Source: JBGSYJ01 sp041750915
GTDB taxonomy: Bacteria > Acidobacteriota > Thermoanaerobaculia > Gp7-AA8
Assembly: GCA_041750915.1 (NCBI GenBank)
Contig: JBGSYJ010000128.1
Coordinates: forward strand, 1 to 11,349
Direction: 5' to 3'
DNA: 11,349 nt
Positions within the stretch are counted from its first letter, which is position 1; every line of letters starts with the position of its first letter. The notes under the pieces are model-generated. The model saw only the letters and a program-made list of their open reading frames with translations. It was not told where the DNA came from and did no database searches. Shown in pieces: positions 6,994-11,349 of the stretch. The position numbers were made by a program, and so were the translations under genes.

Positions 6994-7575
6994 ATGAAGC
7001 GATACTTGATCTCCGCCGTTGTTCTCACCTTCACACTCACCGCATGTCAGAAGGGAGAAGCGGTCGAGACGGTGAGCTCGACGACGCCCCAGTCGACGAT
7101 TGAAACGGGAACGATCACCACGCTTCCTTCCACGGGAACGCTGACGCCCGTTCCGACTGAGACCGTCACCACCACAGTCATGACGTCAACGACCGTGACG
7201 AATACCCCCGTCACCGCCGCGACCCAGGCCCCGACCGCCGCTGCGCAACCGGTTGCAACTCCGAGAACCGCTACGCCGGCGACACCGCCTGCGAGAACTC
7301 CCGCGCAGCCCGTAACCGCCGCCCCAACACCTGCGGCAACCGCGGCACCGGCACCGGCAGCAACACCTCGGGCTACAGCTGCACCGGCCCCCACGCAGGT
7401 GGCCGCCGCCGCGAAGAAAGTGCCCAAGACACACAATGACGACCATGAAGGCATCATGCACGCCCCCGGATCCGACAACCCGGTGCAGAAATGTGGAGCA
7501 TGTCACGGCAAGGATCTTCGGGGTGGCAAAGTCTCGAAGAGCTCCTGTTTCGAATGCCACGAAAAGGTCTGGTGA
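6994..7575 (+). CDS. Tethered lipoprotein with two CxxCH haem-binding motifs
   Basis: A 193-residue predicted lipoprotein. MKRYLISAVVLTFTLTAC is a signal peptide with lipobox LTAC, so C18 would be the lipid anchor. Residues about 25-70 are Thr/Val rich and about 70-145 are almost purely Ala, Pro and Thr, a disordered spacer of over 100 residues. The C-terminal 45 residues hold the only compact module: a His-rich stretch (THNDDHEGIMH), then C167-G-A-C170-H171, a GKDLRGGK loop, and C185-F-E-C188-H189 just before the terminal Trp. Two CxxCH motifs mean covalent attachment of two c-type haems is likely, with upstream His residues as candidate axial ligands. Similar CxxCHG-DL-GG-SC-xCH modules occur in multihaem cytochromes. 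It is probably a periplasmic electron carrier on a flexible membrane tether. Its redox partner is not in the window. Confidence 0.82.
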   Translation: MKRYLISAVVLTFTLTACQKGEAVETVSSTTPQSTIETGTITTLPSTGTLTPVPTETVTTTVMTSTTVTNTPVTAATQAPTAAAQPVATPRTATPATPPARTPAQPVTAAPTPAATAAPAPAATPRATAAPAPTQVAAAAKKVPKTHNDDHEGIMHAPGSDNPVQKCGACHGKDLRGGKVSKSSCFECHEKVW

Positions 7576-7579
7576 GAAC

Positions 7580-8545
7580 CTATCCGTATACGAGACTCCC
7601 GATGTAGACGCAGTAGATGGCGAGCAGGATGCCGCCTTCGCGCCGGCTGACGCGTAGTCCGGTGAACATGATCGGAAACAGCAGCAGTGTGACGCCGAGC
7701 ATCCACCAGACGTCGCTGTCGAGAAGTCCCGGATCGACCGGGAGTGGCACGACCAACGCGCTCAGCCCGAGAATGCCGAGCACGTTGAAGAGATTCGAGC
7801 CGATCACGTTGCCGATTGCCACTTCGGGTCGCCCTCGAACGGTCGAGACCAGCGAAGCGACGACCTCCGGAAGGCCGGTGCCCGCCGACACGATCGTCAG
7901 GCCGATGATTCTTTCGGACCAGCCGAGGACGCGCGCTATCCCCACCGCTCCGGCGATGGTGGTCTGGGCTCCGCCTGCGAGAAGAAGTACTCCGCCTGAA
8001 ACGAGAGCGATGCAGGTCCAGACGCTTGTTCGCTGAGGAGACGGACTCAACTCCTCGATCTCCTTACGGAAGTTGACATCTTCCTGCTCGGTGACCTGTT
8101 TTCGAACGAGGCTGACCATGTACGCGGTGAAGCCAACGTAGACGGCGATACAGAGTGACGCATCGAGGCGGTTGATGTCGCCGTCCTGCGCGATGACGAG
8201 GCAAAGTAGCGTCACGAGCGCAAGCACCGGGTATTCGAGCTTGATGGTATTGCCGCTGATGGCGACGGGCCGTACCAAGGCGCAGAGTCCGAGGATGATG
8301 GCGATATTGAAGATGTTCGAGCCAATCACGTTTGCGACGGCGATGGCTGCCCGGCCCTGATAGGCGGCGATCCCGCTGACGGCGAGCTCGGGGACCGAGG
8401 TTCCCGCTGCGACGACGGTGAGGCCGATGACCGCGGGTGTGAGCCGCAGGATCGTTGCGAGCCCGACAGCGCCGCGCAGAAGGATCTCGCCTCCGGCGAC
8501 GAGAAGAATTACACCAAGGAATATGAGGCCGATCGATAGAAGCAC
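7580..8545 (-). CDS. Calcium/sodium antiporter, CaCA family (YrbG-like)
   Basis: A 321-residue inner-membrane protein of about ten hydrophobic segments arranged as two inverted halves. Each half has a CaCA alpha-repeat: GTSVPE (48-53) with ANVIGSN (71-77), and GTGLPE (222-227) with GNVIGSN (245-251). The glutamates of the two G-T-x-x-P-E motifs are the expected cation ligands. A hydrophilic cytoplasmic loop (about 147-176) joins the halves. Length fits the family (E. coli YrbG is 325). The expected activity is exchange of Ca2+ for Na+ or H+; the exact ion pair cannot be read from sequence. In the first repeat A71 replaces the usual Gly of GNxxGSN. The frame can also start at TTG 8551, but the GGAGGAG at 8552-8558 is too close to it and well placed for GTG 8545. 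The gene converges on the haem lipoprotein gene with only 4 nt between stops. Confidence 0.93.
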   Translation of the reverse strand: MLLSIGLIFLGVILLVAGGEILLRGAVGLATILRLTPAVIGLTVVAAGTSVPELAVSGIAAYQGRAAIAVANVIGSNIFNIAIILGLCALVRPVAISGNTIKLEYPVLALVTLLCLVIAQDGDINRLDASLCIAVYVGFTAYMVSLVRKQVTEQEDVNFRKEIEELSPSPQRTSVWTCIALVSGGVLLLAGGAQTTIAGAVGIARVLGWSERIIGLTIVSAGTGLPEVVASLVSTVRGRPEVAIGNVIGSNLFNVLGILGLSALVVPLPVDPGLLDSDVWWMLGVTLLLFPIMFTGLRVSRREGGILLAIYCVYIGSLVYG

Positions 8546-8551
8546 CGACAA

Positions 8552-8558
8552 CTCCTCC
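8552..8558 (-). promoter_or_regulatory. Shine-Dalgarno that decides the start of the antiporter gene
   Basis: On the minus strand GGAGGAG ends directly before a TTG codon (8549-8551) and 6 nt before an in-frame GTG (8543-8545). Normal spacing favours the GTG start. Confidence 0.6.
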
Positions 8559-8661
8559 GCCTGTCCGATTTGAGACGAACCCCGAGCTGCGGTACCGCCG
8601 GGAAGATGTTAGCAGAAGGGGATGAACGAGACGTCGATGGAAGTATGTCCCAACGCGCGAG

Positions 8662-8832
8662 TTGTCATCCCGAGCCTGGTTGTGCGGGCGGGAGGGGCGA
8701 GGGATCTCCGGCGATAGTACATTCTTGACTAGTGATAGTCACAGGGTGGCCGCAAAGGTCGATAGGCACCTCGGTACCATCGCCGGAGATCCCTCGCCCC
8801 TCCCGCCCGCACGCCCCCGCTCGGGATGACAA
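8662..8832. repeat. MITE-like palindromic repeat, copy 2 (about 171 bp)
   Basis: The termini TTGTCATCCCGAGC (8662-8675) and GCTCGGGATGACAA (8819-8832) are identical to those of copy 1 at 133-302. The inner arms are better preserved: AGGGATCTCCGGCGAT on the left faces ATCGCCGGAGATCCCT on the right, exact reverse complements. The loop again contains GGTCGATAGGCA. The 3 bases AGT flank the TGTCATCC...GGATGACA core on both sides, a possible short target duplication, though copy 1 does not show a clean one. The element fills most of the gap between the divergent antiporter and receiver genes. The rest of that gap (8546-8661 and 8833-8921) shows nothing I can name with confidence. Confidence 0.82.
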
Positions 8833-8921
8833 GTGCAGACTGCGCCGAGATCAACGGCTGAAGACTCAGTGCCTTATGCCTTCCCCGCTTCGCAGGGCAT
8901 CTTTCTTGCGGTGTCTTTTTC

Positions 8922-9368
8922 ATGGGTTCCAATCATCGCACTGCGCTCATCGTTGAAGACGATCGTGACTTCTCGCATATTCTCCGACGTCTTCTCGACC
9001 CATGGAAGCTGCAGGTCGACGAGGCGACTTCGGTCGCGAGCGCGCTCGAACTTATTTCCCGCCGTGATTACGACTTCTATGCGATCGACTTGCATCTCGC
9101 CGATGGTGATTCCGGGGAATTGCTCTCGAGTCTCGCAGCACGCGGAGAACCGACGATATCGCGATGCATCGTCGTTACATCGCATCCGGAGGTAGCCTCG
9201 TTTTACACGCCGTTTCCGATCGTCAGCAAGATGAAGCTTTCGTCTCTCAGCCTGCACCTGTTTCGTATCCTGGGCGGTCCTTTCGGAGTCAGGATCGAAG
9301 CTGAGAAGAGACCACATGACGCTGAGACAGGAACAATCCGCTCCGAGCACAAGTTGAAGACTGATTGA
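8922..9368 (+). CDS. Stand-alone response regulator receiver protein
   Basis: A 148-residue protein with one receiver domain (about residues 6-115). The acidic pair (E12, D13 and D14), the phospho-acceptor D56 in YAIDLHLADGDSG, the T86/S87 pair in VVTSH and the conserved lysine K103 are all present. The usual KP dipeptide is KM here. The 30-residue tail is hydrophilic (EAEKRPHDAETG...) and has no DNA-binding or enzymatic domain, so the protein probably works by protein contact, like CheY- or Spo0F-type receivers. It is the nearest candidate phosphate acceptor for the histidine kinase that starts at 10798. ATG 8922 is the only plausible start, although no clear Shine-Dalgarno precedes it. The gap to the next gene is 83 nt, so it may be a separate transcription unit. 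Confidence 0.82.
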   Translation: MGSNHRTALIVEDDRDFSHILRRLLDPWKLQVDEATSVASALELISRRDYDFYAIDLHLADGDSGELLSSLAARGEPTISRCIVVTSHPEVASFYTPFPIVSKMKLSSLSLHLFRILGGPFGVRIEAEKRPHDAETGTIRSEHKLKTD

Positions 9369-9372
9369 AGAA

Positions 9373-9385
9373 GACACTCCGTGTC
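9373..9385 (+). terminator. Weak hairpin after the receiver gene
   Basis: GACAC-TCC-GTGTC is a 5-bp perfect stem with a 3-nt loop, 4 nt after the stop, followed by the moderately T-rich GGTTTGCTTTCC. It is short for a terminator and may be chance. Confidence 0.22.
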
Positions 9386-9451
9386 GGTTTGCTTTCCTGA
9401 AAAGACTGCCAGCTGCGAGGGGTGGGAAATTGAACGCGAGGTTTACACACC

Positions 9452-9757
9452 ATGGCCGCATTCGTCGTGATCAGCCGTTTCAAAGTTGTGAGCGGTATCT
9501 CGCAGGAAGTACGGAAGGCTTTCATCGACCGCCCCCATCTCGTTGATGACGCTCCCGGCTTTGTAGACATGGAGGTTCTCTCTCCCACCGCCGATCCTGA
9601 CGAGTTCTGGCTGATGACACGCTGGAGCGACGAGCCGAGCTATCGTGCATGGCACCACGGTCATGCGTATCGCGAGTCCCACAAGGGCATCCCCGCCAGA
9701 CTCAAACTCGATCCTTCGCGAACGAAGATCATGACCTTCACGTCGATGGCCCGATGA
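9452..9757 (+). CDS. ABM-family small monooxygenase (HmoA-like)
   Basis: A 101-residue protein with the dimeric alpha-beta barrel pattern of the antibiotic biosynthesis monooxygenase (ABM) family: beta strand FVVISRFKV, helix with DRPHLVDDAPGFVDMEVL, strand EFWLMTRW, then SYRAWHHGHAYRESH. Relatives include cofactor-free quinone monooxygenases and haem-degrading enzymes of the HmoA/IsdG group. The W-x-D-E-x-S-Y-x-A-W core and the His-rich HHGHAYRESH stretch are typical of HmoA-like proteins, but substrate cannot be decided from sequence. The start at ATG 9452 is preceded by GCGAGG about 10 nt upstream. Its stop overlaps the ribosome binding site of the cobalamin protein gene 9 nt downstream, so the two are likely translated together. 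That suggests a role tied to tetrapyrrole or redox sensing (inference). Confidence 0.8.
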   Translation: MAAFVVISRFKVVSGISQEVRKAFIDRPHLVDDAPGFVDMEVLSPTADPDEFWLMTRWSDEPSYRAWHHGHAYRESHKGIPARLKLDPSRTKIMTFTSMAR

Positions 9758-9766
9758 GGTAGCTTC

Positions 9767-10801
9767 ATGTCCCAACTCTTCCACGATCCCGTCTCGCTGC
9801 AACGAATTGCCACCGCGGTGAGTGACGCGCAACTCGATGCGTTGCCGGAATTACGCGCGCGTTACGGCGCAAAGGGACGCCAGCAGTGCATCGACGACAC
9901 GGTGTTTCATCTCACGTACCTGGGCGAGGCAGTGGAGTTCGGCGACTCCTCGTTGTTCGAGGACTACATTGCCTGGGCAAAGGTGATGCTGGCGTCTCGG
10001 GGGGTCGGGGCCGCCGATCTGAGCGGGAACCTCGAACAGATGCGCGCAGCGCTGGCTTCCGAAAACGAGCCGGGCGCCGTGGCAATCATCGAGCACGTTC
10101 TGGCCCGTCTTCCGGCCATGCCCGAATCGACGGCCACATTCGTCGGGGCAGAAGGAGAGCTGGCCGACGTTGCACGGGCCTACCTCGGCTTCATCCGCAG
10201 CGGCGAGCGGCGGCAGGCTGACAGCCTGGTGCATGGCGCGCTGGGCGAGGGCGTTTCGATTTCGGACCTCTACGTCAGGGTATTCGAACCGATCCAGCAC
10301 GAGATCGGACGGCTCTGGCAGACGAATCAGATCAGCGTGGCACAGGAGCATTTCTGCACTGCGGCGATCCAGCGCAGCATGTCGCAGCTCTATCCGGTGC
10401 TCTTCAGCGGAGCACCGGGGCGTCGTCGCGTCGTCGCCGCCTGTGTCGGCGGTGAGTTGCACGAGATCGGTCTGCGCATGGTGACCGACCTGCTCGAAGC
10501 GAACGGATGGGACACGGTCTACCTCGGCGCGAATGTTCCTGCTGAGGGCATCGTGCAGAGTGTAGCCGAGGCGCCGACCGCGCTGGTGGCGCTCTCGACG
10601 ACGATCACCCCGAACCTGCGCACGCTGGCGACACTGATCGAGGCGTTGCGTGCGAACGCCGTTACAAAGGACATCCCGATCATCGTCGGCGGTTATCCGT
10701 TCCGCCTCTCGCAGAAGATCGTCGAACAGATTGGAGCGAATGGCTGGGCAGCCAATGCCGCGGAGGCCGTGCGCAGGGCGGACGAGCTGGCCCCGTCGTG
10801 A
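9767..10801 (+). CDS. Cobalamin-binding sensor with CarH/LitR-type W-x9-EH photoreceptor motif
   Basis: A 344-residue soluble protein with three parts. Residues about 1-125 are an unidentified helical domain (HLTYLGEAVEFG, FEDYIAWAK). Residues about 130-215 form a helical-bundle B12 cap with LWQTNQISVAQEH: W184, nine residues, E194-H195, the W-x9-EH signature of the adenosylcobalamin photoreceptors CarH and LitR. Residues about 217-344 are a Rossmann-type cobalamin domain with ELHEIG, where H232 is the expected lower cobalt ligand, plus LSTTIT and VGGYPF. It has no MerR helix-turn-helix, so unlike CarH it should not bind DNA itself. The residue after the Trp is Gln, not the His that binds cobalt in light-exposed CarH. 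GAGGT (9756-9760) at the ABM stop is its ribosome binding site. Its stop overlaps the histidine kinase start, implying that kinase is its partner. Methyltransferase corrinoid carriers are the main alternative. Confidence 0.85.
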   Translation: MSQLFHDPVSLQRIATAVSDAQLDALPELRARYGAKGRQQCIDDTVFHLTYLGEAVEFGDSSLFEDYIAWAKVMLASRGVGAADLSGNLEQMRAALASENEPGAVAIIEHVLARLPAMPESTATFVGAEGELADVARAYLGFIRSGERRQADSLVHGALGEGVSISDLYVRVFEPIQHEIGRLWQTNQISVAQEHFCTAAIQRSMSQLYPVLFSGAPGRRRVVAACVGGELHEIGLRMVTDLLEANGWDTVYLGANVPAEGIVQSVAEAPTALVALSTTITPNLRTLATLIEALRANAVTKDIPIIVGGYPFRLSQKIVEQIGANGWAANAAEAVRRADELAPS

Positions 10802-11349
10802 GCGCGACTGGATTCGCGGTGCTCTGTCGCGCAGACGGCGTCGTCGTATCCGCCTATGGCAACGATGACATGGCGGTCGGCACTTCGCTGGCGATGGCCG
10901 TTGCACGCGACAGCCGCGAGCGTCTGCTGCAGATCCTGGCGGACGGAAAGGTTTCAGAGCAGCACTCCATCCTGCAGGTGGCCGGCGGGGAAACTCTGGA
11001 AGTGCACTGCGCGGGCGACGACGAACAGATTCTCGTCGTGGCAGCTCCCACCGCCGCGGATGTCAGGCAGCGTTGCGAGGAGCTCTTCGACGAGCCGGTC
11101 TGCGGACCTCTGGCGCGGCGCATCGCGAAGACGTCGGTTCCCGACGAGCTGACAATCGACCTCTGGCAGGAAGTGGCCCGGGTCAACAACGACCTGGCCA
11201 CGGCTCAGCGTCAGCTGGCGAAAACAAACGGCGAGCTGCGCTGGCTCAACGAACAGAAGAACCAGCTGCTGGGCATGGCTGCTCACGATCTGCGCAATCC
11301 TCTCGCCGTTGTCAGCGCCTACAGCGACTTCCTGCTCGAGGATGAGGCG
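10798..11349 (+). CDS. Histidine kinase, N-terminal part (runs off the window)
   Basis: Starting at GTG 10798, whose last two bases are the first two of the preceding TGA stop, the frame stays open to the last base of the window (184 codons). Residues 1-85 (GFAVLCRADGVVVSAYG...) look like a small alpha/beta sensory domain, perhaps PAS-like but not clearly so. Residues about 121-157 form an amphipathic helix or coiled coil (LATAQRQLAKTNGELRWLNEQ). The HisKA H-box follows: MAAHDLRNPLAVVSAY with phospho-acceptor H163. The ATPase domain would lie beyond the window. No transmembrane segment is seen, so the kinase is probably cytoplasmic. The 4-nt stop/start overlap shows translational coupling to the cobalamin protein, which suggests that protein controls it. 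The nearby receiver protein at 8922 is a candidate target. Confidence 0.88.
   Translation, partial: MSATGFAVLCRADGVVVSAYGNDDMAVGTSLAMAVARDSRERLLQILADGKVSEQHSILQVAGGETLEVHCAGDDEQILVVAAPTAADVRQRCEELFDEPVCGPLARRIAKTSVPDELTIDLWQEVARVNNDLATAQRQLAKTNGELRWLNEQKNQLLGMAAHDLRNPLAVVSAYSDFLLEDEA

Noticed and set aside
7047..7478. Minus-strand open frame rich in Gly, Ala and Val opposite the haem lipoprotein
   Set aside because: It is the mirror of the Ala/Pro/Thr low-complexity codons on the plus strand and has no domain or start signal.
8580..8610. Minus-strand TGCTAACAT as an extended -10 promoter for the antiporter
   Set aside because: The -10 is plausible but no -35 of any quality lies 16-18 nt upstream, so I did not list it as a feature.

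Overview
The window is GC-rich by eye and densely coded. It looks like chromosomal DNA of an environmental bacterium. A Hanks-type kinase fused to a TolB-like domain and TPRs, PAS-rich hybrid kinases, a CxxCH lipoprotein and dispersed 'TTGTCATCCCGAGC' palindromes together recall Acidobacteriota (perhaps Thermoanaerobaculia-like) or a neighbouring phylum. That placement is inference; the window has no rRNA or other phylogenetic marker.

Layout, left to right. The tail of an unidentified gene (1-108) is followed by a 170-bp MITE-like palindromic element (133-302). Next is a soluble Ser/Thr kinase-TolB-TPR protein (398-2599), then a lipoprotein zinc metalloprotease with a perfect HExxH-x18-E site and a C-terminal PDZ-like region (2653-4368). 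A TrmO-type tRNA methyltransferase (4430-4933) sits 5 nt upstream of a PAS-PAS-histidine kinase-receiver hybrid (4939-6594). The kinase core of that hybrid appears to have lost its middle by an in-frame deletion. A spacer of about 400 nt with two perfect GC-rich hairpins (6631-6660, 6792-6819) leads to a small lipoprotein with a long Ala/Pro/Thr tether and a two-CxxCH C-terminus (6994-7575). This gene converges, with a 4-nt gap, on a minus-strand Ca2+/Na+ antiporter of the CaCA family (7580-8545). A second copy of the 170-bp palindromic element lies at 8662-8832.

The right end is the most interesting part. It holds a stand-alone receiver-domain protein (8922-9368), an ABM-type small monooxygenase (9452-9757), a cobalamin-binding protein with the W-x9-EH signature of CarH/LitR-type B12 photoreceptors but no MerR DNA-binding domain (9767-10801), and a histidine kinase starting at a GTG that overlaps the previous stop codon (10798 to beyond the window edge). 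The last three genes are tightly packed and probably co-translated. I propose a cobalamin-based light or redox sensory module that signals through a histidine kinase and a receiver protein rather than by binding DNA directly.

No tRNA, rRNA, CRISPR array, transposase or phage gene was recognised.
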